DNA of 7,303 nt, from positions 1 through 7,303 of the forward strand of contig JAKBFR010000117.1 in NCBI GenBank assembly GCA_021837545.1, given 5' to 3'. This document shows, piece after piece, positions 1-6,415 of the stretch. Source of the stretch: Bacillota bacterium (lineage in GTDB: Bacteria; Bacillota_A; Clostridia; Clostridiales; Clostridiaceae). The number at the start of each line of letters is the position of its first letter. The stretch's first letter is position 1. Both the position numbers and the translations under genes were made by a program. A model generated the notes under the pieces. It did no database searches, was not told the origin of the DNA, and was given only the letters and a program-made list of their open reading frames with translations.

Positions 1-519
1 GGTGAATTGTCAACAGTTAATTACGAAAATATAGTTTATGAAGGTTATGGTCCTAGTGGAGTGGCTGTAATAGTTGAAACTCTTACTGATAATAAAAATA
101 GATCAGCAGGAAATGTAAGAAGTGCATTTACAAAAGGTGGAGGAAACATGGGAACAGCTGGATGTGTAGGATTCATGTTCCAAGAAAAAGGAGAAATCAT
201 CATTGAAAAAGATGATTTGGATGAAGATGAAATAATGATGCTAGCCTTAGATTCTGGTGCAGAAGATTTCTCATCAGATGAAGAAGAAGTATTTATAATA
301 ACTACAACTCCGGAAGACTTCGGACAGGTGCGAGAAGCATTAGAAGCTGCAGGAATTAGATTCTTAGAAGCATCAGTTAAAATGATTCCAGATACATATA
401 CAGAAATAAATGAATTAGATGCTAAAAAATTCCATAAAATGTTAGATTTACTTGAAGATGATGAAGATGTTCAAGACGTCTATCATAATGCTGAATTTCC
501 AGAAGGTTGGAATGAATAG
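1..519 (+). CDS. yebC: YebC/PmpR family protein (TACO1 homologue), 5' end cut off by the window
   Basis: The frame is open from base 1 and gives 172 residues before the TAG stop. The family is usually about 240-250 residues, so roughly the first 70-75 (most of the N-terminal helical domain) lie outside the window. The TTG at position 7 is an internal leucine codon, not a start. The segment reading [19 protein letters not shown] followed by a GGNMGT motif is the diagnostic middle of YebC. The acidic stretch further on (DDLDEDE, SSDEEE) and the C-terminal [17 protein letters not shown] are also typical. The family was long annotated as DNA-binding transcriptional regulators; more recent work on bacterial YebC and mitochondrial TACO1 supports a ribosome-associated role in translating difficult (proline-rich) stretches. 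It is cytoplasmic. A strong terminator follows, so it appears to be transcribed separately from the pilus genes. Family assignment is firm; the exact role in this organism is not visible. Confidence 0.96.
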   Translation, partial: GELSTVNYENIVYEGYGPSGVAVIVETLTDNKNRSAGNVRSAFTKGGGNMGTAGCVGFMFQEKGEIIIEKDDLDEDEIMMLALDSGAEDFSSDEEEVFIITTTPEDFGQVREALEAAGIRFLEASVKMIPDTYTEINELDAKKFHKMLDLLEDDEDVQDVYHNAEFPEGWNE

Positions 520-621
520 ATAATTTGTGCGTTGATATGATTAACTTTGAACTTATTATAAATTGAACTCTAAAAATTATGATATACATCGATTATGGTT
601 TATGTTCAATGGTGTATATAT

Positions 622-663
622 AAAACACTTTCTATTATTAAAAGTGATAGTAAGTGTTTTTTT
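622..663 (+). terminator. Rho-independent terminator after yebC
   Basis: The arm AAAACACTT (622-630) pairs with AAGTGTTTT (652-660). After one T-T mismatch, the inner arm CTATTA (632-637) pairs with TGATAG (645-650), leaving a 7-base loop. A run of seven T's (657-663) completes the signal. It sits about 100 bases after the yebC stop and should end that transcript. Confidence 0.88.
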
Positions 664-692
664 GTTAGTATTTAAATAAATACTAAGATCAT

Positions 693-731
693 AAAAAAAG
701 AATGACTTACTGATGGTGCAATAAGTCATTC
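693..731 (-). terminator. Terminator-like hairpin oriented to the minus strand
   Basis: GAATGACTTA (700-709) and TAAGTCATTC (722-731) form a perfect 10-bp stem with a 12-base loop. On the plus strand no T-run follows, but seven A's (693-699) precede it. On the minus strand the hairpin is therefore followed by seven T's, the form of an intrinsic terminator. No minus-strand gene is visible to its right in this window, so what it terminates is unclear; antisense transcription from the pilT upstream region is one option. Confidence 0.6.
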
Positions 732-875
732 AAATACTGATTAATAAATTATTATTTAAGGGGTAAATAATAATGATTTAACTACTTTACAATTACTATT
801 ATAAGATTATAATATGGCAGTATTGTGCCAAATTTATAAACTTAATCTAAACAAATAATAAACATTTAAACAATA

Positions 876-903
876 TTGACATATTTAGAAAAATAGTGAT
901 AAT
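876..903 (+). promoter_or_regulatory. Candidate SigA-type promoter for pilT
   Basis: A consensus -35 box TTGACA (876-881) is separated by 16 bases from GATAAT (898-903), which matches the -10 consensus at five of six positions. Transcription would start near 910 and leave a leader of about 55 bases before the pilT ATG. In such AT-rich DNA -10-like matches are common by chance, but a perfect TTGACA is less so. Confidence 0.5.
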
Positions 904-965
904 TTAAATATAGTAAGCTTATCTTTATACGGTATAATTTTATAAATGGAAAGAGGAAGAATAAA

Positions 966-2003
966 ATGTTAAAGATAGACAAATTAATAGACTCTATAGA
1001 TATAGGGAATGTATCTGACTTACATATTACTTCAGGATTAGCACTAATGGTAAGAATAGATGGAGTTCTAGTAAAGGTAAATGATGATAAACTTCCACGT
1101 GAAGTAGTGGAAGAATATATTAAAGAATTAATACCAGATAAATTCAATGAATTTTTAACTGATGGAGAGATAGATTTTAAATATAATAGACCTGGTATTG
1201 GAAATTTTAGAGTTAATGCTTATAAGTGTAGGGAAAGTTATGCTATATGTATGAGAGTAATTAAGGAAGCTATACCTAAACTTAAAGATTTGGTAAATGC
1301 TCCTGTTTTAAAAGCTTTTACTGAGCTAAGTGATGGATTAGTGCTTGTTACAGGACCAACCGGTTCTGGTAAAAGTACAACTCTTGCAGCTATGGTAAAT
1401 GAAATAAATATGACTAAAGAGAAGCACATAATTACTTTAGAGGAACCAATAGAATATATATATGAAAATAATAAATCTATGATAAATCAAAGAGAAATTG
1501 GACAGGATACTAGAAGTTATGCAATGGGACTTAGAGCAGCACTTAGACAAGATCCAGATGTTATATTAGTAGGGGAAATGAGAGACCCAGAAACAATAGA
1601 AATAGCTTTAAGAGCAGCACAAACAGGGCATTTAGTTTTTTCAACTTTGCATAATATGGGAGCTGCAAATAGTATATATAGAATTATTAATTCATTTGAT
1701 TCTGGTCATCAAAATGAAATTAAAATTCAATTATCATCTTTATTAAGAGGAGTTGTTTCTCAAGTTTTATTAGCAAATGCTTCAGGAACAGGACGAACAG
1801 CGGCAATGGAAATAATGGTATGTACGCCAGGTATAAAGAATTTAATTAGAGAAGGTAATTATGAACAGATAAATAGTTTTATTCAAATGGGATCAAAGTA
1901 TGGAATGCAAACAATAGAGATGGATCTAAAAAGGTTAGTTAATAATAATATAATATCGCATCAAGAATATGAAAAGTGGATAAAAAATAATAAAATGAAT
2001 TAA
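966..2003 (+). CDS. pilT: PilT, type IV pilus retraction ATPase
   Basis: This is a 345-residue hexameric secretion-family ATPase, the usual PilT length, expected to act on the cytoplasmic face of the pilus base and power pilin removal. The N-terminal domain begins with the PilT-like SDLHITSG (residues 17-24). The ATPase core has Walker A GPTGSGKST (130-138), an Asp box around LEEPIEY (158-164), Walker B ending in DPDVILVGE (196-204) and a His box TGHLVFSTLH (220-229). GIKNLIRE (289-296) corresponds to the AIRNLIRE motif that marks PilT and is absent from PilB, which separates retraction from extension ATPases. It lacks the N-terminal MshEN domain and the zinc tetracysteine found in the PilB of this locus. 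The ATG start is set by GAGGAAG (953-959) six bases upstream. It lies upstream of the riboswitch and appears to have its own promoter, so it is probably not in the pilD-pilB unit. One small oddity is asparagine after the His-box TLH, where PilT proteins commonly have threonine. Confidence 0.96.
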   Translation: MLKIDKLIDSIDIGNVSDLHITSGLALMVRIDGVLVKVNDDKLPREVVEEYIKELIPDKFNEFLTDGEIDFKYNRPGIGNFRVNAYKCRESYAICMRVIKEAIPKLKDLVNAPVLKAFTELSDGLVLVTGPTGSGKSTTLAAMVNEINMTKEKHIITLEEPIEYIYENNKSMINQREIGQDTRSYAMGLRAALRQDPDVILVGEMRDPETIEIALRAAQTGHLVFSTLHNMGAANSIYRIINSFDSGHQNEIKIQLSSLLRGVVSQVLLANASGTGRTAAMEIMVCTPGIKNLIREGNYEQINSFIQMGSKYGMQTIEMDLKRLVNNNIISHQEYEKWIKNNKMN

Positions 2004-2170
2004 TAAATCTTTTGTTATTTTATTTTTACTAGTCATATAATATTACTATAGAATAGCTTTATTTTAACATATTTCATAAATTCTCTATATTGTTAATGAA
2101 TATTCAAAAAACACTTTGGATAATTTACCAAAAAAAAGTATAAATGTATATAGAATTATACAGAAAAATA
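2004..2170. other. Noncoding gap after pilT, AT-rich, possible weak terminator
   Basis: Nothing here looks coding. AATAATAAAA (1986-1995, overlapping the end of pilT) could pair with TTTTGTTATT (2010-2019) ahead of a T-rich stretch to 2027. The stem has no G-C pair and one G-U, so it is at best a weak terminator. TTTGG (2115-2119) and CCAAA (2128-2132) form a short inverted repeat of unknown meaning. Confidence 0.3.
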
Positions 2171-2179
2171 TGGTACAAT
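2171..2179 (+). promoter_or_regulatory. Candidate extended -10 promoter driving the riboswitch and pilus operon
   Basis: TGG followed by TACAAT (2174-2179) fits an extended -10 (TGnTAtAAT with one mismatch). No good -35 is seen 16-18 bases upstream, which extended -10 promoters tolerate. Initiation near 2186 would place about 50 bases ahead of the aptamer. A second TATAAT at 2183-2188 is an alternative. A promoter must lie in this gap for the riboswitch to be transcribed independently of pilT. Confidence 0.4.
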
Positions 2180-2237
2180 ATATATAATTAAATTGTGTAT
2201 ATAAAAGTAAAATAATAAATAGTATATAACATTTTAT

Positions 2238-2306
2238 AGGGAAACTATGATTCATATATTTTACTTGGGCACTTTATATATGATGAGTTTGCAGTGCAAC
2301 CGACCT
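2238..2306 (+). promoter_or_regulatory. Class II cyclic-di-GMP riboswitch aptamer (c-di-GMP-II)
   Basis: The segment carries the conserved blocks of the c-di-GMP-II class in the right order: GGGAAAC (2239-2245), an ATGATTCAT-type segment (2248-2256), TTGGGCACTT (2265-2274) and AGTGCAACCGACC (2293-2305). GCACT (2269-2273) pairs with AGTGC (2293-2297) to form the internal stem. AGG (2238-2240) can pair with CCT (2304-2306) to close the element. This class is best known from Clostridium and relatives, and in C. difficile a member of it upstream of pilA1 acts as an ON switch for type IV pilus genes. Here it sits in the leader of pilD-pilB-pilC-pilin. The final AACCGACCT (2298-2306) is also the left arm of the terminator, so the ligand-bound fold and the terminator exclude each other. 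This geometry predicts that c-di-GMP turns expression on. Class identity is from motif recognition by eye. Confidence 0.9.
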
Positions 2307-2333
2307 TTATTTTAATAGAGGTCGGTTTTTTTT
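2298..2333 (+). terminator. Riboswitch expression platform: intrinsic terminator
   Basis: AACCGACCT (2298-2306) pairs perfectly with AGGTCGGTT (2319-2327), extended inward by weak A-U/G-U pairs. Eight T's (2326-2333) follow. The left arm is shared with the 3' end of the c-di-GMP-II aptamer. With no ligand the transcript should stop here, about 190 bases before pilD. Confidence 0.92.
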
Positions 2334-2413
2334 ATATATAAAAGAAAGTAATGTATGAGAAACAGACAGAAATTATATAAAAAATATATTAATTGAGACA
2401 TTTTGAAAATGTA

Positions 2414-2440
2414 TTGTAATTATATAAAAAAACATATAAT
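2414..2440 (+). promoter_or_regulatory. Weak promoter candidate between the riboswitch terminator and pilD
   Basis: TTGTAA (2414-2419) and TATAAT (2435-2440) are separated by 15 bases, shorter than ideal; an overlapping TATAAT at 2440-2445 would give 20. If real, it would give pilD-pilB some expression that bypasses the c-di-GMP switch. Such matches are frequent in DNA this AT-rich. Confidence 0.2.
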
Positions 2441-2450
2441 ATAATAGATA

Positions 2451-2472
2451 ATAATGTAAAATATTACATTAT
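2451..2472. repeat. Perfect 9-bp inverted repeat in the pilD leader
   Basis: ATAATGTAA (2451-2459) is mirrored by TTACATTAT (2464-2472) around four bases. It lies about 50 bases before the pilD start and has no T-run, so it is not a terminator. It could be a protein operator just downstream of the weak promoter candidate, or an RNA hairpin in the leader. No function can be assigned. Confidence 0.45.
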
Positions 2473-2520
2473 TTATCAAACAAAATAGACGTGTAATAGA
2501 TATATTGAGAAGGTGATAAA

Positions 2521-3273
2521 TTGGATTATGCTTTAATAGTTATTTTGGGATTAGTTATAGGAAGTTTTTTAAATGTTTGCATTTATAGAATTCCTAAAGA
2601 AGAATCAATTGCATTTCCACCATCACATTGTGCAAAATGTCAACATAACTTAAGTCCTATAGACTTAGTTCCTGTATTTAGTTATATATTTCTTAGAGGT
2701 AAATGTAGATATTGCAAGGAAAAAATTTCTATAAGGTATCCATTAATAGAAAGTCTTAATGGGATATTGTATTTAATCTTATACTTAAAATTTGGATTAA
2801 CGTTAATTGCTTTGAAATACTGCATCTTAGTATCGCTTTTAATTGTTATTGGAATGATAGATTACGATACTCAATTTGTGTTTACAAGTACCACAATTTT
2901 TGGCGGAATTATAGCAAGTATATTTATAGTAATTCAAGCTATTGAATATAGGAGTGGAACTATTGATTTAATTTTAGGTGGAGCAATAGGCTTTGGAATT
3001 ATAGGATTAATAGTATTTTTAACTAAAGGAATGGGCGAAGGTGATATTGAAATTGCCACTGTATGTGGATTATTTTTAGGAGTTAAAGGAATTCTGCTAG
3101 GATTATTTTTAGCAATTATATTAGGTGGTATAGTAGGAATAATTATCTTAGCTTTAAAATTAAAAAAGGCAAAAGAAAAAATAGCATTTGGACCGTGTAT
3201 AGCAATCGGAAGTTTAATTTCTATGCTATGGGGAGTTGAAATATTGAAAATTTATTGGAATCTATTAGTATAA
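2521..3273 (+). CDS. pilD: PilD, type IV prepilin peptidase / N-methyltransferase
   Basis: This 250-residue polytopic membrane protein should cleave the pilin leader after glycine and N-methylate the new first residue. The N-terminus LGLVIGSFLNVCIYRIP (9-25) is the family signature. It is followed by a cytoplasmic loop with two zinc-type CxxC pairs, C37/C40 and C62/C65, as in the bifunctional enzymes. The A24 peptidase part has the two aspartates expected of this aspartyl protease: D114 in GMIDYD and D175 in GEGDIE. About seven hydrophobic stretches cover most of the chain after residue 80. The second active-site motif is usually GxGDxK; here the lysine position is glutamate (E177). The start is TTG: AAGGTGAT ends a few bases before it, and the nearby ATG at 2528 is out of frame. 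It is the first gene after the riboswitch and so probably the first under c-di-GMP control. Confidence 0.96.
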   Translation: MDYALIVILGLVIGSFLNVCIYRIPKEESIAFPPSHCAKCQHNLSPIDLVPVFSYIFLRGKCRYCKEKISIRYPLIESLNGILYLILYLKFGLTLIALKYCILVSLLIVIGMIDYDTQFVFTSTTIFGGIIASIFIVIQAIEYRSGTIDLILGGAIGFGIIGLIVFLTKGMGEGDIEIATVCGLFLGVKGILLGLFLAIILGGIVGIIILALKLKKAKEKIAFGPCIAIGSLISMLWGVEILKIYWNLLV

Positions 3274-3282
3274 ATTATAGTA

Positions 3283-3312
3283 AAGTATATATTATTTAAC
3301 ATATATATACTT
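3283..3312 (+). repeat. Intercistronic hairpin between pilD and pilB
   Basis: AAGTATATAT (3283-3292) and ATATATACTT (3303-3312) form a perfect 10-bp, almost entirely A-U stem with a 10-base loop, starting 10 bases after the pilD stop. No T-run follows, so it should not terminate. It may mark a processing or stability site in the 141-base gap between these two genes. Confidence 0.4.
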
Positions 3313-3400
3313 GATTGGATTAAAGGAAGAAATTAAACTATTATTATAAAGTGAAATACATCTAATAAGATATATTTATGTATAGTTAATAAGAAAAGAA

Positions 3401-3407
3401 AGGTGAG
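3401..3407 (+). promoter_or_regulatory. Ribosome binding site that sets the pilB start
   Basis: AGGTGAG (3401-3407), in an AAAGAAAGGTGAG context, lies seven bases before ATG 3415. The alternative in-frame GTG at 3403 lies inside this site and has no comparable Shine-Dalgarno sequence of its own, so ATG 3415 is preferred. Confidence 0.8.
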
Positions 3408-3414
3408 ACACAGA

Positions 3415-5103
3415 ATGGCAACTGAAAAAAGAAGATTAGGCAACATTCTGGTGAATGCAGGTAAGATTACTGGATATCAATTGCAAGAAGCATTAAAGTC
3501 TCAAAAGGCACTTGGTAAGAAGCTTGGAGAAATATTAGTAGATAGTAAGATTATAACAGAAGACGATATTATAGAATCTATAGAGCAACAAACAGGAATA
3601 AAAAAAGTAGATTTAAATACAATAAATTTTGACAGAAAAGCAATAACTTTAATACCTCAAAATTTATGTGATAAATATATATTAATTCCATTTGGATTTG
3701 ATAATAATAAAATTAAAGTTGCACTTGCAGACCCATTAAATATTTTTGCGATAGATGATGTTGCAATATCTACTGGATTTGAAATAGAGTCATTTATATC
3801 TAGAACGGCTGATATTAAAAAATTTATAGGTATATATTATAGTAGCCAACAAGTTCATAATGCAGCAATTCAACTATCAAAGGAAAGTACAAAATCAATT
3901 AAGAATTCTAAAGTAACATCGGAAGATATAAATGAGGTAAATAGTGCACCCGTTGTTAAAATGATTGAGTCCATATTTAAAAATTCAGTAGAGATGAAGG
4001 CATCAGACATACACATAGAGCCATTTGAACACGAAATAAGGATAAGATATAGAATTGATGGGAAACTTAAAATAGTTAATACCCTTGGAATAGAAAGTTT
4101 AGGTCCTTTAGTTACTAGAATAAAAATTCTTGCAGGACTTAATATAGCAGAAAAGAGAACACCACAAGACGGAAGAATAATGGCGAGTGTTGGTGGTAAA
4201 GAAATAGACCTTAGAGTTTCAGTTCTTCCAATAGTTAATGGCGAAAAAATAGTTATAAGAATTTTAAATACTGGTGGTTCTATATTAAGTAAAAATGAAC
4301 TTGGAATGAGCGAAGATAATATTGAAAGATTAGATAGGATAATTACAAATCCTCATGGAATAATTTTAGTTACTGGACCTACAGGAAGTGGTAAATCTAC
4401 TACTTTGTATGCAATACTCAGAGAATTAAATGATGACAGTGTAAATATAATTACAGTAGAAGATCCGGTTGAGTTCACAATGAATGGAATCAATCAAGTA
4501 AGTGTAAATGAAAAAGCTGGATTGACATTTGCAAGTGGACTTAGAAGTATATTAAGACAAGATCCTGATATCGTTATGATTGGAGAAATTAGAGATGAAG
4601 AAACAGCTGAAATTGCTACTAGGGCTGCGATTACAGGGCATTTAGTTTTAAGTACACTTCATACAAATGACGCACCTTCATCTATAGTAAGACTTGTAGA
4701 CATGGGTATTAAACCATATTTAGTTTCAACATCTGTTGTTGGAGTAATGGCTCAAAGATTAGTTAGAAAAATATGTGCTAACTGTAAAGAAGAATATGAG
4801 GCAAGTATATATGAAAAAGAACTTTTAGGACAAGCTATAAATAAACCACTTGTTTTGTATAAGGGAAATGGCTGTGGATACTGCAATGAAACTGGCTACT
4901 CTGGAAGAATTGGTATCTATGAGGTTATGGAAATGACGAGGCAACATAGAGAAGCTATAAATGCAGGAGAAAATTCAGATACGCTTAGAGATATTTCAAT
5001 TGAAAATGGAATGAAAACTTTAGAGAGTGAATGTAAAGATTTTGTTTTAAGCGGGATGACAACTATCGAAGAACTTTCAACAATTGCAATGATTAAAAAA
5101 TAA
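3415..5103 (+). CDS. pilB: PilB, type IV pilus extension ATPase with c-di-GMP-binding MshEN domain
   Basis: This is a 562-residue cytoplasmic hexameric ATPase that should drive pilin polymerisation through PilC. The N-terminus is an MshEN domain made of two 24-residue motifs separated by five residues. Motif 1 runs from R7-L8-G9 to Q30; motif 2 runs from K36-L37-G38 to Q59. This is the spacing known for c-di-GMP-binding MshEN domains. Motif 2 departs from consensus with K36 for Arg and K45 for the usual Gly. A linker (about 145-178) leads to the N2 domain with ASDIHIEP (196-203). The ATPase core has Walker A GPTGSGKST (321-329), an Asp box at ITVEDPVEF (346-354), Walker B DPDIVMIGE (383-391) and a His box TGHLVLSTLH (407-416). 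C454/C457 and C487/C490 form the zinc tetracysteine typical of PilB/GspE and absent from PilT. ATG 3415 is chosen over GTG 3403 on ribosome-site spacing. pilC follows after 33 bases, so the two are co-transcribed. Confidence 0.97.
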   Translation: MATEKRRLGNILVNAGKITGYQLQEALKSQKALGKKLGEILVDSKIITEDDIIESIEQQTGIKKVDLNTINFDRKAITLIPQNLCDKYILIPFGFDNNKIKVALADPLNIFAIDDVAISTGFEIESFISRTADIKKFIGIYYSSQQVHNAAIQLSKESTKSIKNSKVTSEDINEVNSAPVVKMIESIFKNSVEMKASDIHIEPFEHEIRIRYRIDGKLKIVNTLGIESLGPLVTRIKILAGLNIAEKRTPQDGRIMASVGGKEIDLRVSVLPIVNGEKIVIRILNTGGSILSKNELGMSEDNIERLDRIITNPHGIILVTGPTGSGKSTTLYAILRELNDDSVNIITVEDPVEFTMNGINQVSVNEKAGLTFASGLRSILRQDPDIVMIGEIRDEETAEIATRAAITGHLVLSTLHTNDAPSSIVRLVDMGIKPYLVSTSVVGVMAQRLVRKICANCKEEYEASIYEKELLGQAINKPLVLYKGNGCGYCNETGYSGRIGIYEVMEMTRQHREAINAGENSDTLRDISIENGMKTLESECKDFVLSGMTTIEELSTIAMIKK

Positions 5104-5136
5104 AATGAAATGAAATTACAAAGGGGGAAGTTTTAG

Positions 5137-6339
5137 ATGGGAAAGTTCAAATATAGAGTCATGAACTCAGATGGAGAGAAAATAGAAGGAAGTTATGAGG
5201 CAAATTCTAAAGATGAGGTTATAGATTTTATTTCAGGGAATGGATATTACCCTTTATTGATAGAGGAGATATCACAAAGTAAAAACATTGAAATAAAGTT
5301 TAATAGTAAGGTTAAACTTAAAGATTTATCAGTATTTTGTAGACAATTTTATACTATGTTAAATGCAGGAGTACCAATTTTAACATGTTTAGAAATATTA
5401 AGTGGTCAAATTGGAAATAAAAAATTAAGAGAAGCTACAAAAGATATAAATGATGAGGTTCAAAAAGGTGGAGTTTTATCAGATGCCATGAAGAAGCATA
5501 CTGATGTATTTCCAGATCTTTTAGTATCTTTAGTAGCATCAGGCGAAGCAAGTGGCAATTTAGATGATATAATGCTCAGAATGGCAACTCATTATGAGAA
5601 AGAAAATAAAACTACTAATAAAGTAAAAAGTGCAATGATTTATCCAATGATACTTGGAATGGTTTCAATTGGTGCAGTTGTATTTATTTTAACTTTTGTA
5701 ATGCCTACATTTGCAGGGATATTTAATGATAGTGGAACGGTTCTTCCTTGGTCTACTAGATTGTTACTTGGGCTTGGTGATGGGATTAAGAATTATTGGA
5801 TTTATATAATAATTTTAATAGGATTAAGTGCCTTTGGACTTAACATTTTCTTAAAGAGTGATCAAGGAATTCTTATTTCAAGTAATTTGAAACTAAAATT
5901 ACCAATACTTAAAAAGCTTAATCAAATGATTATAGTATCAAGATTTACAAGGACTTTATCTACATTAATAGCAAGTGGATTATCGCTTATAGAGGCTTTG
6001 AAAATAGTGTCTGCTGTTGCAGGAAATAAGATTGCAGAGAATGCACTTCTTAAAATAAGAGATAAGGTAATGAGAGGAGAAAGTTTATATTCTTCAATGA
6101 GAGAAAGTGGAATTTTCCCGGAAATGCTATATTCTATGGTTAAAATAGGTGAAGAAACAGGTTCTTTAGATGATATATTAAATAAGACAGCTGATTTTTA
6201 CGATGATGAATTGGAATCAATAATTCAAACATCAGTAGCTCTTATGGAACCAGTTTTAATAGTAGTAATGGGCCTTGTAATTGGATTTATGGTAGTATCC
6301 ATAATGATGCCGATGTTTGATAGTTATAGTCAAATTTAA
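5137..6339 (+). CDS. pilC: PilC, type IV pilus inner-membrane platform protein (GspF family)
   Basis: This is a 400-residue membrane protein of normal family length. It is the platform on which the PilB and PilT hexamers are thought to act. Residues 4-45 are the small N-terminal domain typical of PilC. Two homologous T2SSF helical domains follow. The first runs from about FCRQFYTMLNAGVP (67-80) to GEASGNLDD (136-144), the second from FTRTLSTLIASGLS (270-283) to GEETGSLDD (338-346), an internal duplication typical of the family. Membrane segments are expected at about 168-194, 219-239 and 370-394. AAGGGGGAAG ends a few bases before the ATG and is a strong ribosome binding site. It is closely coupled to pilB and is followed by a hairpin and the pilin gene. 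Key residues look intact. Confidence 0.97.
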   Translation: MGKFKYRVMNSDGEKIEGSYEANSKDEVIDFISGNGYYPLLIEEISQSKNIEIKFNSKVKLKDLSVFCRQFYTMLNAGVPILTCLEILSGQIGNKKLREATKDINDEVQKGGVLSDAMKKHTDVFPDLLVSLVASGEASGNLDDIMLRMATHYEKENKTTNKVKSAMIYPMILGMVSIGAVVFILTFVMPTFAGIFNDSGTVLPWSTRLLLGLGDGIKNYWIYIIILIGLSAFGLNIFLKSDQGILISSNLKLKLPILKKLNQMIIVSRFTRTLSTLIASGLSLIEALKIVSAVAGNKIAENALLKIRDKVMRGESLYSSMRESGIFPEMLYSMVKIGEETGSLDDILNKTADFYDDELESIIQTSVALMEPVLIVVMGLVIGFMVVSIMMPMFDSYSQI

Positions 6340-6349
6340 AAAAGAGTAA

Positions 6350-6382
6350 TTAATGCACAATGTGGGATCCAGAGTGCATTAA
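6350..6382 (+). repeat. Intercistronic hairpin between pilC and the pilin gene
   Basis: TTAATGCAC (6350-6358) and GTGCATTAA (6374-6382) form a perfect 9-bp stem. The 15-base loop contains the palindrome TGGGATCCA (6363-6371), which could add a few pairs. AAAATAAAA follows rather than T's, so it is not a terminator. Its place 10 bases after the pilC stop suggests an mRNA processing or 3'-end-stabilising site that separates abundant pilin message from pilBC message; that role is inferred. Confidence 0.55.
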
Positions 6383-6415
6383 AATAAAACATACAAAAAT
6401 TAGGAGGGGTTTAAA

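Larger units (their letters stand above)
520..965. other. 446-base noncoding gap between yebC and pilT
   Basis: No credible gene is visible on either strand. The gap holds the yebC terminator, a minus-strand terminator-like hairpin and a candidate pilT promoter (listed separately). Further structure: ATATACATC (582-590) can pair with GGTGTATAT (611-619) just ahead of the yebC terminator, and TTAGTATTTA (665-674) is mirrored by TAAATACTAA (677-686). A ribosome-binding-like AAGGGG near 760 is followed by ATG at 773, but that frame stops after two codons. A second -10-like TATAAT lies at 933-938 without a convincing -35; if used, it would give a very short pilT leader. Confidence 0.7.

Noticed and set aside
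7..519. A complete 170-residue YebC-type gene starting at TTG 7
   Set aside because: The frame is open to base 1, the family is about 245 residues, and no ribosome site precedes the TTG. It is the tail of a gene that begins before the window.
758..781. AAGGGG followed by ATG, a possible small gene start
   Set aside because: The frame is ATG ATT TAA, only two codons, and no alternative start nearby gives a plausible peptide.
815..830. TGGCA/TGCCA inverted repeat resembling a sigma-54 -24/-12 promoter
   Set aside because: On both strands only nine bases separate GG and GC, while sigma-54 promoters need ten; this spacing is critical. It may be a short palindrome without function.
866..1147. 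93-codon minus-strand frame over the pilT start
   Set aside because: It overlaps the firmly assigned pilT coding sequence, has no recognisable protein features and looks like a chance frame opposite an AT-rich gene.
1238..1429. Minus-strand frame inside pilT
   Set aside because: It is the antisense shadow of the conserved Walker A region of pilT.
3322..3345. AAAGGAAG ribosome-site-like sequence between pilD and pilB
   Set aside because: No ATG, GTG or TTG follows at a usable distance with an open frame; only a very short ATT-initiated frame is present.
3403..3414. GTG start giving a four-residue longer PilB
   Set aside because: The GTG is part of the AGGTGAG ribosome site itself; ATG 3415 has proper spacing and gives the usual short lead into the first MshEN motif.
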